Below are positions 37,248 through 44,853 of a stretch of DNA of 64,000 nt, piece by piece. Position numbers and translations under genes: made by a program. Below the pieces are notes generated by a model. That model made no database searches and was not told the origin of the DNA. It saw only the letters and a list, made by a program, of their open reading frames with translations. Origin of the DNA: Psychroflexus halocasei (GTDB lineage Bacteria; Bacteroidota; Bacteroidia; Flavobacteriales; Flavobacteriaceae); assembly GCF_900107595.1 (NCBI RefSeq), contig NZ_FNQF01000004.1, positions 62,001 through 126,000 on the forward strand. Reading direction: 5' to 3'. Each line of letters begins with the position of its first letter. Within the stretch, counting starts at the first letter, position 1.

Positions 37248-38284
37248 CGGTCAATTTCTTTTAAAACGTAAATTAATTTTTGATTTTCTTGTGGATTTCC
37301 AACACTGATGCGCAAACAATTTTCACACATTTCTACATTGGTTCTGTTACGAACGACAATACCAAAATTCAATAATTCTTGATAGCGTTTATTGGCATCG
37401 TCAACTTTGACTAAGATAAAATTAGCATCGCTAGGATAAACTTTTTCAACATAATTTAAAGATTCTAAAACCTTAAATAAAACTGACCTTTCAGACTTTA
37501 TAATCTCTATCTGGGATTTCATTTTGTCAATATTTTTAAGAAATTGAATCGCTTTTTGTTGCGTTAAAGTATTAACATTATACGGTAATTTAATTTTATT
37601 GATCGCTTTACAAATAGCTTGAGAAGCATAGCAAACGCCAAGTCTGATTCCTGCAAGACCAGCCGCTTTTGAAAATGTTTGTGTGATGATTAAATTTTCA
37701 TAATGTGCTAACTCGTTGATGAAAGAACTGTTTGCAGAAAAATCTATATAAGCTTCATCAATCACAACAATTCCTTTAAAATCATCTAGTACTTTCTTGA
37801 TTGAAGCCACTTGAAGCAAGGCTCCACTTGGATTATTAGGTGAACACAGTATAATCATTTTTGTATTTTTTGACACTTCATTTAAAAGTGCTTTGACATC
37901 AAGTTGGAATTTTGAGTTTAAACGGCATGTTTTGTAAGTCACATTATTAATTTGAGCCAGAACTTCATACATTCCGTAACTTGGAGAAAGACTTAAAATT
38001 TCATCTTTTTGAGGTTCACAAAAAACACGAATAATCATATCTAAAATTTCATCACTTCCATTCCCTAAAACAATATTTTCATGACTGATCATTTTGAGAT
38101 CAGCTAATTTCTTTTTTAAACTTTTTTGATAAGGATCAGGATACCGATTATATTCGGTATCAAAAGGATTTTCATTTGCATCCATAAACTGAAAATCATC
38201 TTTTTTATCTGAAAATTCATCTCGCGCCGAACTGTATTTTTTTAGATTTAAAACAGATGGACGTATTAATTTATTGATATTCAT
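37244..38284 (-). CDS. hisC: histidinol-phosphate aminotransferase
   Basis: A 346-residue fold type I PLP enzyme. Motifs: MDANENPFD at the N-terminus, LGNGSDEILDMI, CSPNNPSGALL, DEAYIDF and the PLP lysine in TQTFSKAAGLAGIRLG. Shares a base with hisD upstream. Confidence 0.95.
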   Translation of the reverse strand: MNINKLIRPSVLNLKKYSSARDEFSDKKDDFQFMDANENPFDTEYNRYPDPYQKSLKKKLADLKMISHENIVLGNGSDEILDMIIRVFCEPQKDEILSLSPSYGMYEVLAQINNVTYKTCRLNSKFQLDVKALLNEVSKNTKMIILCSPNNPSGALLQVASIKKVLDDFKGIVVIDEAYIDFSANSSFINELAHYENLIITQTFSKAAGLAGIRLGVCYASQAICKAINKIKLPYNVNTLTQQKAIQFLKNIDKMKSQIEIIKSERSVLFKVLESLNYVEKVYPSDANFILVKVDDANKRYQELLNFGIVVRNRTNVEMCENCLRISVGNPQENQKLIYVLKEIDR

Positions 38285-39579
38285 TAGATTAATTTTAGGG
38301 CATTTAAACGTAAGCGCATCGCATTTTTGTGAGCAGTTAAACCTTCCACTTCAGCCATCACTTCAACAGTTTCACCAATTGATTTAACGCCATTTTCGTC
38401 AAGTTTTTGGTAAGTCAATGTTTTCATAAAAGCGTCTAAATTAACGCCGCTATATTGTTTCGCAAAAGCATTCGTAGGCAGTGTGTGATTAGTCCCAGAA
38501 GCATAATCACCAGCGCTTTCGGGTGTCAAATTACCAAGAAAAACAGAGCCAGCATTTATCACTTTCTCTGAGAACTCATCAGCTTGATCTGTTGCAATAA
38601 TCAAATGCTCTGGTGCATAAAAATTAATAAGTTCAAAAGCAGAATCTAGATTTTTCATCAAAATAAATTTAGAATTTGCTATCGCTTTTCTTGCAATTTC
38701 TTTTCTGGGAAGTGAATTTATTTGAAGATTTAGTTCAGCTTTTACCTGATTGATTGTCTCTAAATTATCAGCAACAAGAATCACTTGCGAATCTTCACCA
38801 TGTTCCGCCTGACTTAATAAATCCGCAGCAACAAACTCAGGCACACAAGTTTGATCAGCATAAACTAATAGTTCTGAGGGTCCCGCTGGCATATCGATTG
38901 CAACATCATAAGTTGTTGCGATTTGCTTGGCTATTGTCACATATTGGTTGCCAGGGCCAAAGATTTTATAAACTTTAGGAATACTTTCTGTTCCAAATGT
39001 CATTCCTGCAATAGCTTGAATACCTCCAACTTTGAAAATCTGAGTCACGCCACAGAGTTGTGCTGTATATAAAATAGCAGGATCAATTTCACCATCTTTA
39101 GAAGGTGGTGTACACAAAACAATATCTTCACAACCCGCAATTTGGGCTGGAATCGCTAACATGAGAACAGTTGAAAACAATGGCGCACTTCCACCAGGAA
39201 TGTAAAGTCCAACTTTTTGAATTGCTTTCTTTTTCTGCCAGCAAAAAACTCCTTTTTTAGTTTCTACAATTGGTAAATCTGGTTGTAATTGCGCTTTATG
39301 AAATTTATAAATGGCTTCATAAGCATTTTGTATTGCAGATTTTAAGTCTTCAGAAACATTTTTTTCTGATGCTTTAATTTCTTCTTGTAAAACAGTAAAA
39401 GGTTGATTATCAAACTTATCAAAAATTTTTGCATATTTTAAAATTGCTTTGTCACCATTATTCAAAACATCTTTAAAAATTTGTTTAGCCTGATTTTCTA
39501 AATCCTGAAAAGATTGGGTAGGTCTTTTTAAAATTGATAGCCAATCTGATGAAATTGGATTTTTTATTGTGCTGATCAT
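38284..39579 (-). CDS. hisD: histidinol dehydrogenase
   Basis: A 431-residue zinc enzyme doing the last two oxidations to histidine. Family phrases: VGLYIPGGSAPLFSTVLML, KVGGIQAIAGMTFGTESIPKV, PGNQYVTIAK, DMPAGPSELLVYAD, and the zinc/catalytic regions LSQAEHGEDSQ and YAPEHLI. Overlaps hisG by 4 bases. Confidence 0.96.
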   Translation of the reverse strand: MISTIKNPISSDWLSILKRPTQSFQDLENQAKQIFKDVLNNGDKAILKYAKIFDKFDNQPFTVLQEEIKASEKNVSEDLKSAIQNAYEAIYKFHKAQLQPDLPIVETKKGVFCWQKKKAIQKVGLYIPGGSAPLFSTVLMLAIPAQIAGCEDIVLCTPPSKDGEIDPAILYTAQLCGVTQIFKVGGIQAIAGMTFGTESIPKVYKIFGPGNQYVTIAKQIATTYDVAIDMPAGPSELLVYADQTCVPEFVAADLLSQAEHGEDSQVILVADNLETINQVKAELNLQINSLPRKEIARKAIANSKFILMKNLDSAFELINFYAPEHLIIATDQADEFSEKVINAGSVFLGNLTPESAGDYASGTNHTLPTNAFAKQYSGVNLDAFMKTLTYQKLDENGVKSIGETVEVMAEVEGLTAHKNAMRLRLNALKLI

Positions 39580-40433
39580 AATATCATTTTGTCTATAGAG
39601 TTTATAAGAATACTTTCTGCGCCTGCAGTTTTGAGCTCGTCAATGATTTCCCAAAACTGATCTTGATGAATCACAGTATGTACTGAACTCCAATTTTTAT
39701 CAGCTAAAGGCATAATTGTGGGACTTTTCATACCTGGAAGGATTTTAATAATGTCGTCCAACTTATTATTAGGTGCATTTAATAAGACATATTTTGAATT
39801 TTCAGCTCTTAAGACAGAAGAAATTCTGAAGCTCAATTGATCTAATAAAGATTGTTTTTCTTTATTTAATTGTGGTGAGCTCACTAAAACTGCTTCGCTT
39901 TCAAGAATGGTTTCAACTTCCTTTAAATTATTTTTAAACAAAGTACTTCCGCTAGAAACAATATCACAAATGGCTTGCGAAAGGCCAATATTTGGTGCTA
40001 TTTCAACAGAACCATTAATTAAATGAATATCGGCCTTAATGTTTTTTTGATTTAAAAATCTTTTTAAGGTGTTTGGATAAGATGTGGCAATTTCTTTTCC
40101 ATCTAAATCTTTGATATTTTGATAATCCATAGTCTTTGGAACCGCGATAGAAACACGACATTTCGAAAAACCAAGTTTCTGGACAATTGGTAAATCCTCT
40201 CCTTTTTCAATGCAAAGGTTTTCGCCGATAATAGCTAAATCAACAACGCCATCTCTTAAATATTTAGGGATATCTCCATTTCTGAGATAGAATATTTCAA
40301 GGGGAAAGTTTGAGGCTTTAGCTTTGAGTTGACCTTTACCATTATTGATCGAAATTCCGCAATCTTTAAGAATTTTAAGTGATTCACCATGCAGTCGACC
40401 CGATTTTTGAATTGCAATTTTAAGTGTATTCAT
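39576..40433 (-). CDS. hisG: ATP phosphoribosyltransferase, long form
   Basis: A 285-residue first and committed enzyme of histidine synthesis. Long HisG form with the C-terminal regulatory (HisG_C) domain expected to bind histidine, so no HisZ is needed. Motifs: AIQKSGRLHGESLKIL, DLAIIGENL, and the PRPP-binding ICDIVSSGSTLFKNNLKEV. First structural gene of the operon, 81 bases after the leader-peptide stop, with the attenuator terminator between. Confidence 0.95.
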   Translation of the reverse strand: MNTLKIAIQKSGRLHGESLKILKDCGISINNGKGQLKAKASNFPLEIFYLRNGDIPKYLRDGVVDLAIIGENLCIEKGEDLPIVQKLGFSKCRVSIAVPKTMDYQNIKDLDGKEIATSYPNTLKRFLNQKNIKADIHLINGSVEIAPNIGLSQAICDIVSSGSTLFKNNLKEVETILESEAVLVSSPQLNKEKQSLLDQLSFRISSVLRAENSKYVLLNAPNNKLDDIIKILPGMKSPTIMPLADKNWSSVHTVIHQDQFWEIIDELKTAGAESILINSIDKMIL

Positions 40434-40449
40434 TTTTATAATTTTTAAA

Positions 40450-40488
40450 TAAAAAAGCCCGTTTAAACAATTTTGCTTAAACGGGCTT
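40450..40488 (-). terminator. attenuator terminator of the his operon
   Basis: On the minus strand a 12-base perfect stem (AAGCCCGTTTAA with TTAAACGGGCTT, arms 40488-40477 and 40466-40455) with a 10-base loop and a T-run, placed between the leader peptide and hisG. The loop-side part of its first arm (40483-40475) can pair instead with 40542-40534. Confidence 0.9.
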
Positions 40489-40507
40489 CAATAGCTGATT
40501 ATCTTTA

Positions 40508-40567
40508 ATTTACATCAAAACAGGTATTGATCGCGCTTAAGCGATGTCAATAAATGATGATGTAAAT
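40508..40567 (-). promoter_or_regulatory. competing RNA segments of the his attenuator
   Basis: In the transcript, a segment across the His codons (AUUUACAUCA, 40567-40558) is perfectly complementary over 10 bases to one at the leader stop codon (UGAUGUAAAU, 40517-40508). GCUUAAGCG (40542-40534), inside the leader reading frame, can pair over 9 positions (one G-U) with CGUUUAAGC (40483-40475) in the terminator. A ribosome stalled at His codons would free GCUUAAGCG to form the antiterminator. Confidence 0.75.
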
Positions 40568-40580
40568 GTATGTTTCTCAT
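40515..40580 (-). CDS. hisL: his operon leader peptide
   Basis: A 21-residue open frame, ATG at 40580, stop TGA overlapping the second competing segment. It begins MRNIHLHHHLL and has four His codons among residues 5-9 (all CAT), then TSLKRDQYLF. It sits between a full promoter and an attenuator terminator upstream of hisG, which is exactly the layout of histidine transcription attenuation. Too short to be found by length; recognised from codon content and context. The -7 element is 7 bases from the ATG, so the mRNA is almost leaderless. Confidence 0.88.
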   Translation of the reverse strand: MRNIHLHHHLLTSLKRDQYLF

Positions 40581-40587
40581 AGTGATG

Positions 40588-40618
40588 CAAACATAAATAT
40601 TGTATTTACTTCTCGCAA
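40588..40618 (-). promoter_or_regulatory. promoter of the his operon
   Basis: TATGTTTG (40595-40588, minus strand), 20-base spacer, TTG (40618-40616): a full Bacteroidota promoter directly before the leader peptide. Confidence 0.75.
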
Positions 40619-40673
40619 TTAATTTTATAAAATTATGAGAAATTTAAAATATATTCAAGATTATTTTCTTGGT

Positions 40674-41285
40674 TTATTTGTCAAAATATATTCTCCAAAT
40701 CCCTCTCACTTCGTTCTCTTGATAACCAATAGCTTTGTCTGCAGGATAAAGCTCAAGGACTTTATCGTAATCTGATTTAGAAATATCCTTACCAACTTCT
40801 CCGTGACATTTTAAACACATTGAGTTAGTAACTAAAGGAAAATAAAAAGCAACTTGAGATTCTTGCTCATCAATAATAGGTTCAGGTTTTTCGCCTTTCG
40901 CAATCACTTCAGAAAACTCTTTAATAATATCTATTTCTTTTTCTGATGCTGCGTTAGCTGAATTACGATTTTTATTGGAAACTCTTTTAATATCAGCATT
41001 ATATTTCCTTGACATAGAGTCGGTTATCGGCATCGCTTGAACATTACAAAATTCTAACGCATGAATAGGCCCGTCCTCTTTCATTTTGGTCATTAAATTT
41101 TTACCAAGCTCTGCTTTGGTTCCTATCGCATATTCTAAACCTATGCTTTTGTAATCTTTCTGCTCTTTGTTTTCAACTTGAACAGACTCATCTTTCTTTT
41201 GATCTGTTTGATCTTGAGATTTATTGTTCTGGCAGCTCGATAAAGTTAAAGCTAAAACGAAAATTGAGATTAATATTTTTTTCAT
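40674..41285 (-). CDS. DUF3365 heme-binding lipoprotein
   Basis: A 203-residue lipoprotein (signal peptide with lipobox LSSC, Cys about 18). A charged linker is followed by a DUF3365 (Tll0287-like) domain: ALEFCNVQAMPITDSMSRKYNADIKRVSNKNRN, where N- and C-terminal helices frame the heme pocket, and a single c-type heme motif CLKCH near residue 160. The domain is found alone or as the sensor of histidine kinases; here it is free and outer- or inner-membrane anchored in the periplasm. Likely a redox or gas-sensing cytochrome. A GTAAC-N4-GTTAC palindrome lies upstream. Confidence 0.88.
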   Translation of the reverse strand: MKKILISIFVLALTLSSCQNNKSQDQTDQKKDESVQVENKEQKDYKSIGLEYAIGTKAELGKNLMTKMKEDGPIHALEFCNVQAMPITDSMSRKYNADIKRVSNKNRNSANAASEKEIDIIKEFSEVIAKGEKPEPIIDEQESQVAFYFPLVTNSMCLKCHGEVGKDISKSDYDKVLELYPADKAIGYQENEVRGIWRIYFDK

Positions 41286-41299
41286 GAAAATTATTTTAT

Positions 41300-41307
41300 C
41301 AAAAATA
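41300..41307 (-). promoter_or_regulatory. putative -7 element of the DUF3365 gene
   Basis: TATTTTTG on the minus strand, 14 bases before the ATG; no -33 TTG, which would suit an activator-dependent promoter. Confidence 0.5.
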
Positions 41308-41329
41308 ATTAAGAAAATGATACTGGTTT

Positions 41330-41343
41330 GTAACTCTTGTTAC
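41330..41343. promoter_or_regulatory. FNR/CRP-superfamily-like palindrome
   Basis: GTAACTCTTGTTAC: two perfect 5-base arms around TCTT. Its centre is about 43 bases upstream of the predicted start of the DUF3365 transcript, the usual class II activator position. Confidence 0.45.
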
Positions 41344-41504
41344 TTATAAAGTTAATTTACAGAACAAAAAATGATGCTTTATAAATTCAAAAAAATAAAA
41401 ACCATATCCATTGACAAATATTTAATAAATTTTAATATTTTCGGCTTTTCATCAACAACTCACTGATTTTTAAAAAAATCAAAACAAATTCATATTTACT
41501 TTCT

Positions 41505-42728
41505 ATGAAAAAGCAATTACTCTCTCTTTTACTCTTTATTATTGGCCTCAATTCGTATGCTCAAATCACCTTTGAAGAAGGTTACTTTATTAATAATTCA
41601 GGACAGAAAATAACTTGTCTTATCAAAAATGTTGATTGGAAAAATACACCGACACAAATTGAGTATAAACTTCAAGAAAACGACGAAGCACAACTCAAAT
41701 CAATAGAGACGCTTAATGAGTTTGGAATAAATGGGATTTCTAAATACATCAAAGCCAAGGTTGAAATTGATAGATCTAGTAAAAATATCAATCGCTTAAG
41801 TCAAAACAGAAATCCGATTTTCAGCGAGGAGAATTTATTTTTAAAAGTACTTGTTGAAGGCCAAGCAAATTTATATGAATATAATGATGGTAATTTATTA
41901 CGTTATTTTTACAGTTTAAAAGATTCAGAAATCAAACAGTTAATTTATAAAAAATATAAAACTGTTAATGGAGATGTTAGCGAAAACAACAGATACAGAC
42001 AACAACTGTGGAGTGACTTATCTTGTGATGGTTTTGACCAACAAAAACTTGAATATATCAATTACAGCAAAAGAGATTTGGTTAAGCAATTCACTAAATT
42101 TAATGATTGTGTTGAGAGTGATTACATAAATTTTAATGCAAAAGACAAAAGAGATTTCTTTCATTTAACCATTAAGCCACGCCTTAATATCTCTTCTTTA
42201 ACATTTGGCAATTCTCTGTCAGACATTGACCCTATTGAGTTTGATGATGAAACTGGCTTTGGAATTGGCATTGACTTGGAGTTTGTCTTACCTTTTAATA
42301 AAAATAAATGGGCGATTACATTAGAGCCTGCTTACCAGAGTTTCAAATCTGAATCATCTTCACCGACTGACAACATAGTGGGTGGCGAACGCGTTGCCAT
42401 TGTCGATTATAGTTCTATTGAAATTCCGATTGGATTGAGACATTATTTTTACATTAATAAAAAATCAGCTATATATCTAAATGCAGCTTACGTCATGGAT
42501 TTTAGCATGAGTTCGTCAGTAGAGTTCACAAGAAAAGATGGTTCTAATTTAAATACAATAGAGGTTAAAAAAGGGAATAATATCGCTTTTGGAGCTGGTT
42601 ATCAATACAACAAAAAGTTTAGTTTAGAATTCAGATATCAAACGAATAGGGATATTTTAGATAGTTATGAATATTGGTCTTCAGATTACAGCAGCATGTC
42701 ATTCATATTAGGATATCAGCTATTTTAA
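41505..42728 (+). CDS. outer-membrane beta-barrel protein of unknown function
   Basis: A 407-residue exported protein: signal peptide of about 20 residues (ends SYAQ), then EGYFINNSGQKITCLIKNVDWKN, a beta-rich domain, and in the second half (from about residue 220) a run of alternating amphipathic strands (FHLTIKPRLNIS, IGIDLEFVLPF, WAITLEPAYQSF, IEIPIGLRHYFYI, SAIYLNAAYVMDF, IAFGAGYQY, FSLEFRYQTN, MSFILGYQLF) ending in a C-terminal aromatic residue, as in small barrels. The family is common in Flavobacteriaceae; function unknown. Confidence 0.8.
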   Translation: MKKQLLSLLLFIIGLNSYAQITFEEGYFINNSGQKITCLIKNVDWKNTPTQIEYKLQENDEAQLKSIETLNEFGINGISKYIKAKVEIDRSSKNINRLSQNRNPIFSEENLFLKVLVEGQANLYEYNDGNLLRYFYSLKDSEIKQLIYKKYKTVNGDVSENNRYRQQLWSDLSCDGFDQQKLEYINYSKRDLVKQFTKFNDCVESDYINFNAKDKRDFFHLTIKPRLNISSLTFGNSLSDIDPIEFDDETGFGIGIDLEFVLPFNKNKWAITLEPAYQSFKSESSSPTDNIVGGERVAIVDYSSIEIPIGLRHYFYINKKSAIYLNAAYVMDFSMSSSVEFTRKDGSNLNTIEVKKGNNIAFGAGYQYNKKFSLEFRYQTNRDILDSYEYWSSDYSSMSFILGYQLF

Positions 42729-42825
42729 TTTTTTATGGAAGCTACTTTTTAAACTTTAGTAAAAAATGATATCCTTTCAATAAATTTATAGCTTATTTTG
42801 TACTTTATAAAAGCATAAATTTACA

Positions 42826-43953
42826 ATGATAATGATCTCATCTCGTTTTCTTATTGATAAAAACAAGATCTTTTTATTTTTAATATTCGTACTCACCACA
42901 TTTAACTTTGTTCATGCTCAAGAAAATAAAGTTGATACTTTAAAGACGAAAATTCTTAAAATTGGTGTTGCTGGCAATGAACCTTTTGTCTTTACAACTG
43001 ATGGTGATGTTTCTGGTGGTATCGCTATTGAGATATGGGAAGATATTGCTTTAGAAGAAAATTGGGATTATGAATACCAAATATTTGATAGCGCTGATAA
43101 AGCTCTGAGAAAACTTGGCAGAAATGATTTAGATATTGTTGTCGGTCCTTTAAGCATTACGTCTAATCGCTTAGAAAGAATGCAGTTCTCTCAACCTTTC
43201 TACAATTCAAGTTTAGCTATTGTTTCTCGCGAAGATGATTTTAGTTTATGGAATGCTATTAAACCGCTTTTTAGCATTAAGCTAATATTAGCTGTTGCTG
43301 TTTTTCTTTTTATTCTTGCTATTGTAGGAACACTTCTATGGCTGGCTGAACGAAATAAATCTCCTGATCAATTCCCGCATGATCCAATTAACGGAATTGC
43401 AACAGGCATGTGGCTTGCCATTGTCACCATGAGTACAACGGGCTATGGAGACAAAGCTCCGATTACAGTTTCTGGACGCATAATTGCTGGTGCTTGGATG
43501 GTTATTTCCATTATTTCTGCAACTTCTATGGTAGCTGGTATTGCCAGTACTTTAACTTTGTCATCTTTAGGGACGACAACAATCACAAATATTGAACAAC
43601 TTTCTGATCGAAAGGCAGCTACAGTTCAAGGGTCGCCATCTGAAAATTTTCTTCGTGAAAACAAGGTTAAAGTCAGTAATGTTGCTAGCCTTGATGATGC
43701 ATTTGATCAATTAAAAAGTAATGATGTGGATGCAGTTGTTTACGATAGACCACAATTGCTTTATCATCTAAAAAATGAAACTGAAAATCAATTACACTTG
43801 GCCAAAGCTGAATATTACAAACAGGGTTATGGTTTTGCCTTTCCGAAAAATGATAACAGATTTATTTATAGAGTCAATCGCGCTTTATTGGAGCATGCCG
43901 AAAAACAAGAAACTGTGCGCATTATTGATTATTACTTAGATAAAGATGAGTAA
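42826..43953 (+). CDS. GluR0-like ligand-gated potassium channel
   Basis: A 375-residue prokaryotic ionotropic glutamate receptor homologue. Signal peptide, then periplasmic binding lobe S1 (IGVAGNEPFVFTTDGDVSGG, DIVVGPLSITSNRLERMQFSQPFY), transmembrane helix 1 (about 150-171), a pore loop with the selectivity filter TTGYGD (204-209), transmembrane helix 2 (about 215-240), and binding lobe S2 (TVQGSPSENFL, DAVVYDRPQLLYHL, YGFAFPKND). The filter is the K+-selective type. The ligand, probably an amino acid, is unknown. Monocistronic. Confidence 0.88.
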   Translation: MIMISSRFLIDKNKIFLFLIFVLTTFNFVHAQENKVDTLKTKILKIGVAGNEPFVFTTDGDVSGGIAIEIWEDIALEENWDYEYQIFDSADKALRKLGRNDLDIVVGPLSITSNRLERMQFSQPFYNSSLAIVSREDDFSLWNAIKPLFSIKLILAVAVFLFILAIVGTLLWLAERNKSPDQFPHDPINGIATGMWLAIVTMSTTGYGDKAPITVSGRIIAGAWMVISIISATSMVAGIASTLTLSSLGTTTITNIEQLSDRKAATVQGSPSENFLRENKVKVSNVASLDDAFDQLKSNDVDAVVYDRPQLLYHLKNETENQLHLAKAEYYKQGYGFAFPKNDNRFIYRVNRALLEHAEKQETVRIIDYYLDKDE

Positions 43954-44008
43954 ATTTTATATTTCTATCTTATAATTTAAATTAAAGACATATTGATATT
44001 GCAAACTT

Positions 44009-44764
44009 ATGTTTAAGCATCAAGGAAAGAGTAGAACATATAGACACAACCTTAAAATTGCAAGTATACTTTCTTTAGTTGCAGGAATTGTTAATGTCAC
44101 TGGCTTTTTAGCTATTTTACAGTTAACGACTCATGTCACGGGGCATTTTGCATTAATGATGTACGATGTCCATAATTTTGAATTTGAAAAAGCAGCTGTA
44201 TTTTTATTTTATATCAATTCATTTTTGTTAGGTTCATTTACCTCTGGCCTCTTAATTCAATTTTTTAAAGAAAACAAGAGACTTAATGTTTATGTGATCC
44301 CTATTATGATTGAAGCACTTATCTTAATTGGAGTTGCCATGGTAGGTGATTTCTTAAAGATCGACTATCCAGATGTAATTGCATGTGTTCTATTGTTTTC
44401 AATGGGTTTACAAAACTCATATGTTACAAAAATTTCAGATGCAATTGTCAGAACAACACATTTAACTGGTTTGTTTACTGATCTTGGAATTGAACTCTCA
44501 CAATTATTTTTTCCAAAATCACATCCTCATATTTCAGAAATAAGATCAAGGATTAAAATGAGAATTTATATCATTACTTTTTTCTTTATTGGAGGAGTTA
44601 TAGGAAACATTTTTTACTCCAATTTTGAATTGAAATTGAAAACCTTAAGCATTGCAGCAGCTATATTAATCGTCAGTTTATTTTATGATGATATGTTGTT
44701 TAAAATTAGAAAAGCACGTCGAAAAATCAAGAAGTTTAGAAAAAAAGCTTTGCGATCTATCTAA
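44009..44764 (+). CDS. YoaK-type DUF1275 membrane protein
   Basis: A 251-residue inner-membrane protein with about six hydrophobic segments. The DUF1275 signature is seen in SLVAGIVNVTGFLAI, THVTGHFALMMYD, FLLGSFTSGLLIQF, MGLQNSYVTKISDAIVRTTH and LTGLFTDLGIELSQL. The function is unknown for the family. Basic tail (KARRKIKKFRKKA). No neighbour gives a hint of function. Confidence 0.85.
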   Translation: MFKHQGKSRTYRHNLKIASILSLVAGIVNVTGFLAILQLTTHVTGHFALMMYDVHNFEFEKAAVFLFYINSFLLGSFTSGLLIQFFKENKRLNVYVIPIMIEALILIGVAMVGDFLKIDYPDVIACVLLFSMGLQNSYVTKISDAIVRTTHLTGLFTDLGIELSQLFFPKSHPHISEIRSRIKMRIYIITFFFIGGVIGNIFYSNFELKLKTLSIAAAILIVSLFYDDMLFKIRKARRKIKKFRKKALRSI

Positions 44765-44799
44765 ACTAAACGAGTCTACAGTTTTTATAATAAAAAATC

Positions 44800-44837
44800 A
44801 CCTGCTGAATAACACAACAGATGATTTAATTTTTTAT
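44800..44837. terminator. weak hairpin between convergent genes
   Basis: AAATCA...TGATTT with an inner CTG/CAG pairing and A-/T-rich flanks lies between the DUF1275 and baeRF-like genes. A poor stem; low confidence. Confidence 0.35.
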
Positions 44838-44853
44838 TTAAAGTCAGGTTTTT

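Noticed and set aside
40534-40543. CGCTTAAGCG palindrome in the his leader as a protein operator
   Set aside because: It is better explained as the RNA segment that competes with the terminator arm; too short for a convincing operator.
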